64,000 nt of DNA, taken from contig JAJZRF010000006.1 of the NCBI GenBank assembly GCA_021847425.1, positions 1-64,000 of the forward strand, in the 5' to 3' direction. This document shows positions 1 to 9,074 of this stretch, one piece after another. Positions within the stretch are counted from its first letter, which is position 1; each line of letters begins with the position of its first letter. Origin of the DNA: Deltaproteobacteria bacterium (GTDB lineage Bacteria > Desulfobacterota > Desulfobulbia > Desulfobulbales > Desulfurivibrionaceae). The translations under genes were made by a program, and so were the position numbers. Under the pieces are notes generated by a model. It was not told the origin of the DNA, ran no database searches, and worked only from the letters and a program-made list of their open reading frames with translations.

Positions 1-158
1 TTGGATTTATCGCACAGGATAATGGCAAGGATGTTTTTGTGCATTACTCCGCAATCAACAAGAATGGCTTCAAAACTTTACAGGAAGGTGAACGCGTCCG
101 CTTCGAGATTGTCGACGGCCAGAAAGGCCCTGCCGCGGCCAATGTGGAACCGCTGTAA
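1..158 (+). CDS. cold-shock protein (CspA family), 3' part only
   Basis: The reading frame is open from the window edge (frame 3) to a TAA at 156-158. It encodes the C-terminal ~51 residues of a single-domain cold-shock protein. The visible stretch includes DVFVHYSAI (the RNP2-type FVH motif), [15 protein letters not shown] and GPAAANV, typical of the OB-fold of CspA-type RNA chaperones. The start codon and the N-terminal RNP1 strand lie outside the window. A strong rho-independent terminator follows within 30 bp, so this is the last gene of its transcript. I am confident of the family. The paralogue cannot be assigned. Confidence 0.9.
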   Translation, partial: GFIAQDNGKDVFVHYSAINKNGFKTLQEGERVRFEIVDGQKGPAAANVEPL

Positions 159-185
159 AGTCCACCCCCGACGTTTGACCATCCA

Positions 186-217
186 AGGGCCCCCGTAAAC
201 GCGGGGGCCCTTTTTTT
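186..217 (+). terminator. rho-independent terminator of the cold-shock gene
   Basis: A GC-only stem (GGGCCCCCG pairing with CGGGGGCCC) around a short TAAACG loop is followed by seven T residues. It lies about 28 bp downstream of the cold-shock stop codon. Confidence 0.9.
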
Positions 218-233
218 GGTTCATCCGGGAATT

Positions 234-272
234 CCCATTGGCCCGCCGCCGGGCACCGGAGAGGTTGCCGAA
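234..272 (+). repeat. partial copy of the clpB-flanking intergenic repeat
   Basis: The stretch starting CCCATTGGC and continuing GGGCACCGGAGAGG then TTGCCG matches the outer end of the repeat found at 44843-45045 and, inverted, at 47946-48129. Only the outer ~39 bp are present here, just past the cold-shock terminator. Confidence 0.6.
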
Positions 273-647
273 ATGTGATATCCAGCACCCATCTTCGCGC
301 CTGGCCGACTCCATCAAAAAATTGAATATTATGACGTCTGTTTGTTCGGAATATTCGATTTGACTTTGGATCTGGGTTTCGCTAGGCTTGCGAGTTCACA
401 CGTTCCATTCCTTTTCAAGGAGAGCTGTTTTGAAACGTATATTGCAGCAGATTTGAGCAATACCCCGGCGTAAGCCGGCCGGCCCGGTTCGGGCTGGACG
501 ATATTGCGGCTCTTCCTGCCTTTCGCACGGTCCAAGGCGCCCACTCGGATAGTTTCTCCTTGTACGCTGACGTTGTCCGTGGCTGGTTGCAGAGAGCCGC
601 GGCATTTCCGGAATGATTTTCCGGCAACGTACAGTGAAGGAGAATGT
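273..647. other. intergenic region upstream of the HdrA gene, no gene seen
   Basis: I find no convincing coding sequence here. The open frame running into the HdrA gene from 504 has an arginine- and proline-poor start unrelated to the family. The downstream ATG at 648 has a clear ribosome binding site, so the stretch is more likely promoter and 5' leader. No terminator or riboswitch was recognised. Confidence 0.5.
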
Positions 648-3600
648 ATGCATACCCCCGTTTCCAACCCGTCTGCTCTACAGACGGTCGGTTCGGTTCT
701 GGTGGTCGGCGGCGGGGTGGCAGGCGTCCAGGCCGCCCTTGATCTCACCGAACTGGGCTACAAGGTCCATCTGATCGAAAAGTCCGGCGCCATCGGCGGC
801 GTCATGGCCCGGCTGGACAAGACCTTTCCCACCAACGACTGCTCCCTCTGCATCCTGGCCCCCAAGCTGGTGGAGGCTGGGCGCGACCCCAACATCGAAA
901 TCCTGACCCTGTCCGAGCTCGTCGATCTTACCGGTGAGCCGGGCAGCTTCACGGCCACGGTCCGAAAGCAGCCTCGCTACATCGACGAGGAGATCTGCAC
1001 TGGCTGCGGCCAGTGCACCCTCTATTGCCTCAAGCAGATCGGCAACGATTTCAACGAGAATCTCGAGCACAGCCAAGCAGCCCATATCGATTATGCCCAG
1101 GCCGTGCCCACCTCCTATTATATCGACGCCAAGGCATGCCTCAGGCTCAACCATGATACCTGCGGCCTCTGCGCCTCTGTATGCCAGGCCAAGGCCATTC
1201 GTTTCGACGACACGGAAAAGGTGATCGATATTCCGGTGGGCGCGGTGGTTCTGGCCCCCGGCTTCGGCCGGGTCAGCGACGAGGTCATGGCCCGCTACGG
1301 CCTGGGGCAATTCGAGGATGTGGTCACCGCCTTCGAGCACGAGCGGCTGATGTGCGCCTCCGGCCCCACCGGCGGCGAGATTGTGCGGATATCCGACCGG
1401 AAACACCCCAAGAAGATCGCCTTCTTGCAGTGCATCGGCTCCCGCGATGAAAACTGCGGCAACAACTACTGCTCCTCGGTCTGCTGCATGTACGCAATCA
1501 AGCAGGCAACCCTGGCCCGCGAGCACGATCCGGAATGCGAGATCACCCTTTTTTACATGGATGTCCGCACCCACGGCAAGGGGTTTGACGCGGCCAGGGA
1601 GCGGGCGGTGCGGGAAGGCAACTTCCGGGTGATCTACGCCAGGCCGCCCAAGGTGGAGGATGTTTTCGGCGGCGGGCTCCTGCTCACCTGGGCCACCGAG
1701 GACGGCAAGCACCACAGCGAAAAATTCGACCTGGTCGTCCTCTCCCAGGGCCTGGAGGCGCCGGATGGCGCGGAGGACTTGGCCCGGTCGGCCGGCATCG
1801 ACCTCAACCCATACCTCTTCGCCCAAACAAGCATCTACACGCCGCTGGCCACCAGCCGGCCCGGTGTCTATGTTATCGGCGCCTTCCAGGGGCCCAAGGA
1901 CATCCCCGACTCGGTGACCCAGGCGGGCGGGGCGGCGGCGCTCTGCGCGGGCCAGCTTGCCCCGGCCCGGGGCACAAACACCATCAAGGCGAGCTTCCCC
2001 GAGGAGCGGGATATCGCGGGCGAGGAGGTGCGCATCGGCGTGTTTGTCTGCCATTGCGGCATCAACATCGGCGGAGTGGTCAAGGTGCCTTCCGTGGCCG
2101 AATATGCCAAAACCCTGCCCCATGTGGTCTATGCCACGGACAACCTCTATTCCTGTTCCCAGGACACCCAGCGGTTGCTGGTGGAGACCATCCACAAGCA
2201 CCGGCTCAACCGGCTGGTGGTGGCGGCCTGCACCCCGCGCACCCACGAGCCGCTCTTCCAGACGACCCTGCGCGAGGCAGGGCTCAACCGCTCCCTTTTC
2301 GAGATGGCCAACATCCGGGACCAATGCTCCTGGGTGCACATGCACGAACCCGAGGCCGCCACCGAAAAGGCCAAGGACGCGGTGCGCATGGCAGTGGCCA
2401 AGGCCGCGCACCTCACCGCCCTGGCCGAGCAGCAGCTGCCGGTGACCCCGTCCGCCCTGGTGGTGGGCGGGGGGCTGGCCGGGATGACCGCAGCCATGAC
2501 CATCGCGGAGCAGGGCTTCGAGGTGACTCTGGTGGAGAGGGAAAAGGAACTGGGCGGCAGGGTCAAGCTGCTCACCGCCGACCGCTTTGGCCGTGATCCG
2601 CGCAAGGCCGTGGCGGAGCTGATCGCCAAGGTCAAGGCGCACCCGAAGATCACCGTGCACACTAAAGGAACGGTGGCGGCGGTTTCTGGCTATGTGGGCA
2701 ACTTCACCACCACCCTGGACACCGGCAACGGCAGCGTGGTGGTCAACCACGGCGTCGCGGCCATCGCCACCGGCGGCAGGCCCTACGAGCCGAAGCAGTA
2801 TCATTACGGCGAGTCTCCGAAGATCGTCACCCAGTTGGAGCTGGAAAAGAAGCTCGCCGCAACAAGCCAGCCCCTTGCCAAAAACACCAAGCAGGTGGTG
2901 ATGATCCAGTGCGTGGGTTCGCGCGGCGAGGATCTTTCCTATTGCAGCCGGGTCTGCTGCGGCCAGGCGCTGAAAAACAGCCTGCGTCTCAAGAAACTCA
3001 GGCCGGAGCTCGGCATCACCGTGCTCTACCGCGACATGCGGGCCTACGGCTTTCTGGAGGACGACTACCGCGCGGCGCGAGAAGCGGGGGTAATTTTCAC
3101 CCGTTATCAGGTGGAACAAAAACCGGAGGTCATTCCCGGCAAGGGCGGCGCGGTCGCGGTGCGTTACCACGACCCGCTGCTGGCCGAGACCGTGGAGGTG
3201 GACGCCGATCTGCTGGTGCTCTCCGTGGGTATCGTGCCGGAAGACCCCACTGCCCTTGCCCGGATGCTCAAGGTGCCGGTGACGGCGGAGAAGTTCTTCC
3301 TGGAGGCGCATGTCAAGCTGCAGCCGGTGGACCTGCCGGTGGATGGCACCTATGTCTGCGGCCTGGCCCATTCGCCCCGCTCCATGGACGAGACCATCGC
3401 CCAGGCCCAGGCGGCGGCGGGCCGGGCCTGCCACCCTCTGGCCCGCGGTTCCATTACCCCTGCGCCCATCGTCTCCAAGGTCGATCCGGAGTTGTGCATC
3501 GGCTGCGGCGCCTGCGAGTCCTTCTGCCCCTACAAGGCCATCGAGATTTACAAGGAAGCAAAGAGCCGCAAGGCGCGGACGCTTACCGCCTCCTGCAAGG

Positions 3601-3710
3601 GGTGCGGCATCTGCGCGGCCCGCTGCCCCACCATGGCCATCGACATGGGCCGCTTTACCCTGGACGGCATCATGGCCCAGATCAAGGCCTTTGGCCAGGG
3701 GGTTAGCTGA
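648..3710 (+). CDS. tandem HdrA-like FAD/iron-sulfur electron-transfer protein
   Basis: This 1020-residue protein resembles the A subunit of heterodisulfide reductase, the flavin subunit that performs electron bifurcation in soluble Hdr complexes. Two FAD-binding modules are visible, VVGGGVAGVQAA near residue 19 and VVGGGLAGMTAA near residue 605. Ferredoxin-type cysteine clusters are CTGCGQCTLYC (117-127), CGLCASVC (about 172), CIGCGACESFC (about 950) and CKGCGICAARC (about 983). The HdrA-specific segment VCHCGINIGG separates the modules. It is longer than the ~650 residues of methanogen HdrA because the flavin core is doubled. The ATG at 648 is chosen because GAAGGAG lies just upstream, although the frame is open from 504. 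tRNA-Sec, MvhD and an FdhA fusion follow, so it probably passes electrons between them in the cytoplasm. Confidence 0.88.
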   Translation: MHTPVSNPSALQTVGSVLVVGGGVAGVQAALDLTELGYKVHLIEKSGAIGGVMARLDKTFPTNDCSLCILAPKLVEAGRDPNIEILTLSELVDLTGEPGSFTATVRKQPRYIDEEICTGCGQCTLYCLKQIGNDFNENLEHSQAAHIDYAQAVPTSYYIDAKACLRLNHDTCGLCASVCQAKAIRFDDTEKVIDIPVGAVVLAPGFGRVSDEVMARYGLGQFEDVVTAFEHERLMCASGPTGGEIVRISDRKHPKKIAFLQCIGSRDENCGNNYCSSVCCMYAIKQATLAREHDPECEITLFYMDVRTHGKGFDAARERAVREGNFRVIYARPPKVEDVFGGGLLLTWATEDGKHHSEKFDLVVLSQGLEAPDGAEDLARSAGIDLNPYLFAQTSIYTPLATSRPGVYVIGAFQGPKDIPDSVTQAGGAAALCAGQLAPARGTNTIKASFPEERDIAGEEVRIGVFVCHCGINIGGVVKVPSVAEYAKTLPHVVYATDNLYSCSQDTQRLLVETIHKHRLNRLVVAACTPRTHEPLFQTTLREAGLNRSLFEMANIRDQCSWVHMHEPEAATEKAKDAVRMAVAKAAHLTALAEQQLPVTPSALVVGGGLAGMTAAMTIAEQGFEVTLVEREKELGGRVKLLTADRFGRDPRKAVAELIAKVKAHPKITVHTKGTVAAVSGYVGNFTTTLDTGNGSVVVNHGVAAIATGGRPYEPKQYHYGESPKIVTQLELEKKLAATSQPLAKNTKQVVMIQCVGSRGEDLSYCSRVCCGQALKNSLRLKKLRPELGITVLYRDMRAYGFLEDDYRAAREAGVIFTRYQVEQKPEVIPGKGGAVAVRYHDPLLAETVEVDADLLVLSVGIVPEDPTALARMLKVPVTAEKFFLEAHVKLQPVDLPVDGTYVCGLAHSPRSMDETIAQAQAAAGRACHPLARGSITPAPIVSKVDPELCIGCGACESFCPYKAIEIYKEAKSRKARTLTASCKGCGICAARCPTMAIDMGRFTLDGIMAQIKAFGQGVS

Positions 3711-3722
3711 CATGCCCAGAAA

Positions 3723-3825
3723 AGACTGGAATCCCGTACTGGTGTGCGGCGCGGACTTCAAACCCGTGATGCTCCACTGTCTTATAAACAGGGAGTTGTG
3801 GGTTCGATTCCCACTCCAGTCTCCA
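3723..3825 (+). tRNA. selC: tRNA-Sec (UCA anticodon)
   Basis: The sequence folds into the bacterial selenocysteine tRNA shape. The acceptor arm is AGACTGGA (3723-3730) with TCCAGTCT (3815-3822), followed by an encoded CCA. The D stem has six pairs with a TGGT loop (3734-3749). The anticodon loop CTTCAAA carries TCA at 3758-3760. A long variable arm (3772-3795) pairs CTCC/GGAG and CTGT/ACAG around a bulged A. The T stem is five pairs around TTCGATT (3798-3814). Oddities are an A at position 1 instead of the usual G, an A-C mismatch closing the anticodon stem, three linker bases before the D stem, and no clear G73 discriminator. It lies between the HdrA and MvhD genes in the same direction. Confidence 0.87.
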
Positions 3826-3900
3826 TGAGTCATCGCGCTGAAAAAACGAAATAATAACCACTTGTCCGGTGGTGAAGCTGCTTACATATTGGAGTGCAAC

Positions 3901-4512
3901 ATGTCTCAGATCTACAGCCCCAAGATCCTCGGTTTTCTCTGTAACTGGTGCTGCTACACCGCCGCCGATTCGGCCGGGGTGGGCCGCTACCAGTACCCAC
4001 CCAACCTGCGGGTCATCCGCATGATGTGCACCGGCCGGCTCGACCCTTCCTTTCCCCTGGAAGGATTGGCCAACGGCGCAGACGGCATTTTTGTCGGCGG
4101 CTGCCATCCCGGCGAGTGTCACTACATCGACGGCAATTACCATGCCCTGGTTTCCGCCTCCCTGGTCCATGAGATGCTGAGCAAGATCGGCATCGAGCGT
4201 GAACGTTTTCTCATCGAATGGGCCTCGGCTGCCGAGGGGCCGAACTTCGTGAAGATCATCACCGCCTTTACCAAAAAAATCAGCGCGCTCGGTCCCCTGG
4301 GCCAGGCCGAGGGCAAGGACGGCGAGGAATTGCGGCTTCAGCTCGCCGCTGCGGCCGAATCGGCCCGGGGCCGAAAGATCAGAACCGGGCTGATCAACGC
4401 CAGTAAAGAGATGATGAAAGGAGGCGATTTTTCGAGAACGGCCATTGCCGGACTGGTGCATGACAAATGCGATAAGGCCTTGACCGAGCTGATGGGAGAG
4501 TTTGCCCCATGA
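3901..4512 (+). CDS. MvhD/FlpD-type iron-sulfur electron carrier
   Basis: This 203-residue protein belongs to the delta subunit family of F420-non-reducing hydrogenase and formate dehydrogenase. These proteins carry a [2Fe-2S] cluster and link a hydrogenase or formate dehydrogenase to HdrA. The N-terminal motif CNWCCYTAAD is diagnostic, and the second conserved block is GCHPGECHY. Some relatives have selenocysteine near the first motif; here cysteine is encoded. A C-terminal extension (about residues 130-203) makes it longer than the usual ~140 residues. The ATG at 3901 follows GGAG at a good distance. Its last codons overlap the start of the FdhA fusion (ATGA at 4509-4512), showing translational coupling. 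It is probably the docking subunit of the neighbouring complex. Confidence 0.9.
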   Translation: MSQIYSPKILGFLCNWCCYTAADSAGVGRYQYPPNLRVIRMMCTGRLDPSFPLEGLANGADGIFVGGCHPGECHYIDGNYHALVSASLVHEMLSKIGIERERFLIEWASAAEGPNFVKIITAFTKKISALGPLGQAEGKDGEELRLQLAAAAESARGRKIRTGLINASKEMMKGGDFSRTAIAGLVHDKCDKALTELMGEFAP

Positions 4513-7500
4513 ATGATGTGCAGATAGCCCTTGCCATCAATGGGCGGCCGGTCAGCGCCTTGGCGGGGGCTACGATCATGGAGGCTGCGGCAACGGCTGG
4601 GGTGGAGATTCCCCATCTCTGCCATCTCCCTGGCCGCCCGGATGCCAAGCGGCCCTGTCTTCTCTGTCTGGTGGAGGCGGACGGCAAGCAGGTTCGCGCC
4701 TGCCGGACCCTGGTGCGGGACGGCATGGCGGTTGAAACCGAAAACCCGGCGCTACATGAACACCGCAAGGAGAGGCTGCAGCAACTTGCCGCGGTCCATT
4801 ACGGCGACTGCAAGGCGCCCTGCAATCTTACCTGCCCCGGCGGGATCAATGTGCAGGGCTATGTCAATCTCATCGGCCAAGGCCAGTACGAAGCGGCCCT
4901 GCGGCTGATCAAGGAAAAAAATCCCCTGCCCGGTATCGTCTGCCGGGTCTGTCCCCGTTTTTGCGAGACCCGTTGCCGGCGGGTGCTACTCGACGAGCCC
5001 ATCGCCATCAACCATCTCAAGCGGTTTGTCGTCGAATATGGCCGGAAGAGCGGCTTGCCGGTTGAGCCGGTGCCCTTGGCCACCGGCAAGAATGTGGCGG
5101 TGATCGGCGGCGGCCCGGCGGGATTGTCCGCCGCTTGTTTCTTGAGGAAACAGGGACACAGCGTCACCGTCTTTGAGGCGGCCGCGGAACTGGGCGGCAT
5201 GACCCGTTACGCCATCCCCTCCTTCAAGCTCCCCAAAAAGGAACTGGCCCTGGAGATTGAGGCCATCCTGGCCATGGGGGTGCATGTCCGCACCGGCAGG
5301 AAATGGGGCCGGGATTTCGTGCTCCGCGATTTGCAGGATCAGGGGTTCAAGGCGATTTTTATCGCCATTGGCATGAATCGGCAGAAAGCGCTCACCGTGC
5401 CGGGAGCGGAACAGGTCTTGGACGGTCTTGTCTTTTTGCGGCAGGTGGCGACCGGGGGTATGCGGGATCTTACCGGTAAGGTTCTGATCGTCGGGGGCAG
5501 CAAGGTCGCGGTGGAGGCGGCGCGTTGCGCGGTCCGTCTTGGCGCGGCCGAGGTTACGGTGATCCATGACCGGTCCCGGACGGAAATGGCCGCCCATCAA
5601 CGGGATATCGTCGAGGCGGAACAGGAAGGAGTGAAGTTTTTTCTGATGGCCGCACCCCTTGCCATCCACAAGGGGGCGGATGGACGCGTCGAGGTGGAGA
5701 TGGCCAGAACCGTGCTTTCCGAGCCCGATGCTACAGGAAGCCGCAGGCCGGTGCCGGTCGCGGGCTCCTGTCTGACCTGGAGCGGGAAGATCGTGATCAA
5801 CGCCCTGGGGCAGGAGGCGGACGATGGCTTCCGCACTTACGGGGAACTGGAAGCGCAGCTTGCCGTAACGCCCAGGCAGACGATCAAGTCCGAGCCCTCC
5901 ACCATGCAGACCAATCTGCCCGGTATTTACGCAGGCGGCGAGATGGTCAGCGGTCCGCGTTCGGTGATCCAGGCGGTGGATGCCGGGCGCAGGGCGGCGG
6001 AGGCGATCCATCGGCAATTGGGCGGGGAGGATGCCCGGTTGAGCGATGGCCGTTTCAATTTCAGCAGGGGTAAAAAGTTTGAAGAAGTGGACATGCGCAA
6101 CTTCAACGGCTTTCCGGTCCGCCTGAGCGAACAGATGCCGGTCCGCTCCCCGGAGCGGCGCATCGGGGATTTTGCCGAGGTGGAATTGGGTTTTACCGAA
6201 GAGATGGCGATGCGGGAAGCAAAGCGCTGTCTGGCCTGCGGCTGTCTGGGGCTGGCCAAATGCAGCCTGCGGGAACTCTGCCGGGAGCACAAGGTGGCGG
6301 GTTCCAGTGCGCCGGAAAAGCAGCTCCATGCCCCGGACGACTCGCATCGCTTCATCGCCGTTGATCCGAACCGCTGCGTTGCCTGTTCCCGGTGCGAGCG
6401 GGTCTGTGAGTTTGCGGCTATTTCCGTTTCCTGCCAAGAGAAACACGGGCAATTGGCTGATGTCCGTCTAGCCATCGGGAACAATTGCGTCTCCTGCGGG
6501 GCCTGCGTCGATGCCTGCCCCACCGGGGCGCTGACCAAGAAGCAGCTTGGTCTGCCGCTTCTGCCCGGCGAGGCCGAGGCGGTGCGGAGCGTCTGCACTT
6601 ACTGCGGCACCGGCTGCGAGATCGATCTCCAGGTCAAGCAGGGGGTGCTCCTTGAGGTCAAGGCCCGGCGCGATGCCCCGCCCAACCATGGCGATCTCTG
6701 CGTCAAGGGGCGATTCGGCTTTGATTTCCACCGCCATCCCGAGCGGTTGACCCAGCCCCTGGTCCGGGAGCGGTTGGACGAGCCGTTCCGCCGGGTCACT
6801 TGGGAGGAGGCCCTTGATTTTGCGGCACGCCGTTTCGCTCATATCCGCGATACCTTCGGCCCGGAGGCGCTCGGCGTCTTGTCTTCCTCCCGTTGCGAGA
6901 ACGAGGTCAATTACCTGGCCCAGAAATTTTGCCGCCTGGTATTCAAGACCAACTCGGTGGACAACTGCGCCAGGGTCTGTCACGCCCCATCGGTGAGCGG
7001 CCTGCGCATCGCCCTGGGCAGCGGGGCGGCCACCAACTCCCTGGCCGACATCGAAGGGGCGGAGGTTATTCTGATCTGCGGCTCCAACACCAGCGAGGCC
7101 CATCCGGTGGTGGGCATGAAAGTGCGGCGGGCCATGCGCAATGGCGCAAAGCTCATCGTCATCGATCCCCGGCGCACCGAGATGGCGGCCATGGCCGATC
7201 TCTGGCTAAGGCTGGTGCCGGGGACCAACGTCCTGCTCCTGAACTCCCTGCTCCATGCCATCCTGGACGAGGGTCTGGAAAACCGGGAATTCATCGCCAA
7301 GCGGACCGAAAATCTGGAGGCGGTGCGGGCACATGTGGCGGCATACAGCCCCGAGTCCATGGCGGACCGGACCGGCGTCGCCCCGGAGCTGGTGCGTGGG
7401 GCGGCCCGTCTTTACTGCGCCACGCAAAAGGGCATGATCCTCTATGGCCTGGGGGTCACGGAACACCGCAACGGCACCCAGGGCGTCATGGGGCTGGCCA

Positions 7501-8615
7501 ATATCGCGCTCGCTTCCGGCAACGTCGGCCGCCCCCATGCGGGCATCTGTCCGCTGCGGGGCCAGAACAATGTCCAGGGCTCCTGCGACATGGGCGCCCT
7601 GCCCTATGTGCTGCCGGGGTATCAGGATGTGGCGGATGTTGCGGCCAGGGAGCGGCTGGGCCAGGCTTGGGGCGCGGAGCTGCCCGCCAACCAGGGGCTC
7701 ACCGAACCGGAGATGTACGAGGCAGCCAGGGAGGGGTGTTTCAAGGGGATGTATTGCATCGGCTATGATCCGCTCCATACCCAGGCCGATGTCAACAACG
7801 TCAGAAGTGCCTATGCCGAGATGGAAATGGTGGTGGTTCAGGACATCTTTCTCACCAAAAGCGCGGAAATGGCCCATGTGGTGCTGCCAGCCGCCTGTTT
7901 TTATGAAAAGGACGGAACCTTTACCAATGCCGAACGCCGCATCCGGCGGATCAGAAAGGCGGTGGACCCGCCCGGCGCGACTTTGCCGGACTGGGAGATC
8001 ACCTGCCGCTTGGCCGGGGCCATGGGGTACCCCATGAGTTATGAAAGCCCGGCCCGGATCATGGAGGAAATCGCCCGCTGCACCCCGATCATGGGCGGGG
8101 TCCGTTATGAGCGGCTGGAAGGCGACGGGTTGATCTGGCCCTGCCCGGACCGGGAACATCCCGGCACCCCGATTCTCCACCAAGAGAGCTTCACCAGGGG
8201 CAAGGGCCGTTTTTCCGTGCTGGGCAACGTGGAGACCCTGGAAAAACCTGATGACCAGTACCCCCTCATCCTGGTCACCGGCCGGCGGCTCGCCCATTAC
8301 AACAACGGCTCCATGACCCGCCGATGTAAAGGGCTTGCCGCCCTTGAGCCCGAAGAGGTGGTGGAGGTGCATCCGGATGACGCAGCGGGGTTCGGGATAG
8401 AGGATGGGTGCCGGATTATGGTTGTTTCCCGGCGCGGCGCCCTGGAAGTTCTGGTCCGGATCACGGAGCGCAGCCGGCCCGGCTCGGTGTTCATGGCCTT
8501 CCACCACGAAAAGCCTCTGGTCAATATCCTGACCAGCCCCGGCGTGGATGAGGTTGCCGGAACCCCGGAATACAAGGCGTGCGCGGTACGGTTTATGCCG
8601 GTTACGAATCCGTGA
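4509..8615 (+). CDS. fusion of NAD(P)H-dependent GltD-type oxidoreductase with formate dehydrogenase catalytic subunit
   Basis: The protein has 1368 residues. In order: an N-terminal [2Fe-2S] domain (cysteines in LCHLPGR and RPCLLC), a GltD-like iron-sulfur domain (CKAPCNLTCP, CRVCPRFCETRC), an FAD/NAD(P)H module (VIGGGPAGLSAA near residue 200, VGGSKVAVEAAR near 330), two 4Fe-4S clusters (CVACSRCERVC and CVSCGACVDAC, about 625-680), and a molybdopterin formate dehydrogenase domain from about residue 695 (CTYCGTGC). The catalytic position in NCARVCHAPSV is cysteine 824 (TGT at 6978-6980), not selenocysteine. It should oxidise formate, or reduce CO2, and exchange electrons with NAD(P)H and the HdrA/MvhD partners. 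It shares the ATGA overlap with mvhD. Whether the partner is NADH or NADPH cannot be read from the sequence. Confidence 0.88.
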   Translation: MNDVQIALAINGRPVSALAGATIMEAAATAGVEIPHLCHLPGRPDAKRPCLLCLVEADGKQVRACRTLVRDGMAVETENPALHEHRKERLQQLAAVHYGDCKAPCNLTCPGGINVQGYVNLIGQGQYEAALRLIKEKNPLPGIVCRVCPRFCETRCRRVLLDEPIAINHLKRFVVEYGRKSGLPVEPVPLATGKNVAVIGGGPAGLSAACFLRKQGHSVTVFEAAAELGGMTRYAIPSFKLPKKELALEIEAILAMGVHVRTGRKWGRDFVLRDLQDQGFKAIFIAIGMNRQKALTVPGAEQVLDGLVFLRQVATGGMRDLTGKVLIVGGSKVAVEAARCAVRLGAAEVTVIHDRSRTEMAAHQRDIVEAEQEGVKFFLMAAPLAIHKGADGRVEVEMARTVLSEPDATGSRRPVPVAGSCLTWSGKIVINALGQEADDGFRTYGELEAQLAVTPRQTIKSEPSTMQTNLPGIYAGGEMVSGPRSVIQAVDAGRRAAEAIHRQLGGEDARLSDGRFNFSRGKKFEEVDMRNFNGFPVRLSEQMPVRSPERRIGDFAEVELGFTEEMAMREAKRCLACGCLGLAKCSLRELCREHKVAGSSAPEKQLHAPDDSHRFIAVDPNRCVACSRCERVCEFAAISVSCQEKHGQLADVRLAIGNNCVSCGACVDACPTGALTKKQLGLPLLPGEAEAVRSVCTYCGTGCEIDLQVKQGVLLEVKARRDAPPNHGDLCVKGRFGFDFHRHPERLTQPLVRERLDEPFRRVTWEEALDFAARRFAHIRDTFGPEALGVLSSSRCENEVNYLAQKFCRLVFKTNSVDNCARVCHAPSVSGLRIALGSGAATNSLADIEGAEVILICGSNTSEAHPVVGMKVRRAMRNGAKLIVIDPRRTEMAAMADLWLRLVPGTNVLLLNSLLHAILDEGLENREFIAKRTENLEAVRAHVAAYSPESMADRTGVAPELVRGAARLYCATQKGMILYGLGVTEHRNGTQGVMGLANIALASGNVGRPHAGICPLRGQNNVQGSCDMGALPYVLPGYQDVADVAARERLGQAWGAELPANQGLTEPEMYEAAREGCFKGMYCIGYDPLHTQADVNNVRSAYAEMEMVVVQDIFLTKSAEMAHVVLPAACFYEKDGTFTNAERRIRRIRKAVDPPGATLPDWEITCRLAGAMGYPMSYESPARIMEEIARCTPIMGGVRYERLEGDGLIWPCPDREHPGTPILHQESFTRGKGRFSVLGNVETLEKPDDQYPLILVTGRRLAHYNNGSMTRRCKGLAALEPEEVVEVHPDDAAGFGIEDGCRIMVVSRRGALEVLVRITERSRPGSVFMAFHHEKPLVNILTSPGVDEVAGTPEYKACAVRFMPVTNP

Positions 8616-8699
8616 GATAAACGGTGGGGACGTGTTTTTGTATGCAATTTGGCGGTGGCGTCCGCCATGGCCGTAACAACACACAACAAGGAGAAGACC

Positions 8700-9050
8700 A
8701 TGCTTGAAGTAACGGAATCAGCGATCACCAATCTTAAGGAGTATCTGGCAAAAAACAACATTGACTCGGCTATCCGGGTGGTCATGCAGAGCGGCTGCTC
8801 CGGGGTGGGCCTGGGCCTTGGGTTGGACGCAAAAAGGGACTCCGACCAGGTATTTGAGGAGGGCGGGCTCACCTTTCTCGTGGATGGCGAGATGTTTGCC
8901 ACCACCGGGGCCATCAAGGTCGATTTCGTCAAATCCACCTCGGGCTGCGGTTGCAGTGGGGGCGGCGGTTTCGCGGTGAGTTCGGAGAATAAACTGGGCG
9001 GGGGCGGCTGCGGCGGGGGCTCCTGCTCCACCGGCTCCTGCGGCTGCTGA
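8700..9050 (+). CDS. HesB/IscA-like protein with Cys/Gly-rich tail
   Basis: The 116-residue protein has the HesB/IscA fold signature: a short N-terminal helix (MLEVTESAITNLKEYL), then SGCSGVGLGLGLD and LTFLVDGEM. In the family a cysteine at the first motif binds iron or Fe-S clusters, and in some deltaproteobacterial relatives that position is selenocysteine. Here it is an ordinary TGC codon. The C-terminal ~30 residues are almost only Gly, Cys and Ser (GCGCSGGGG then CSTGSCGC), giving a dense metal-ligand tail. The start at 8700 follows AAGGAG at ideal spacing, and the open frame upstream lacks family similarity. A stable hairpin separates it from the channel gene downstream. A role in Fe-S or metal handling is inferred from the family only. 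Confidence 0.75.
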   Translation: MLEVTESAITNLKEYLAKNNIDSAIRVVMQSGCSGVGLGLGLDAKRDSDQVFEEGGLTFLVDGEMFATTGAIKVDFVKSTSGCGCSGGGGFAVSSENKLGGGGCGGGSCSTGSCGC

Positions 9051-9074
9051 AAAAAAATTTTCCAAAAGAAGACA

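Noticed and set aside
678-3833. A 1051-residue open frame on the minus strand opposite the HdrA gene
   Set aside because: It is a shadow of a GC-rich gene. The plus strand has all HdrA motifs, and the minus product has no recognisable domain.
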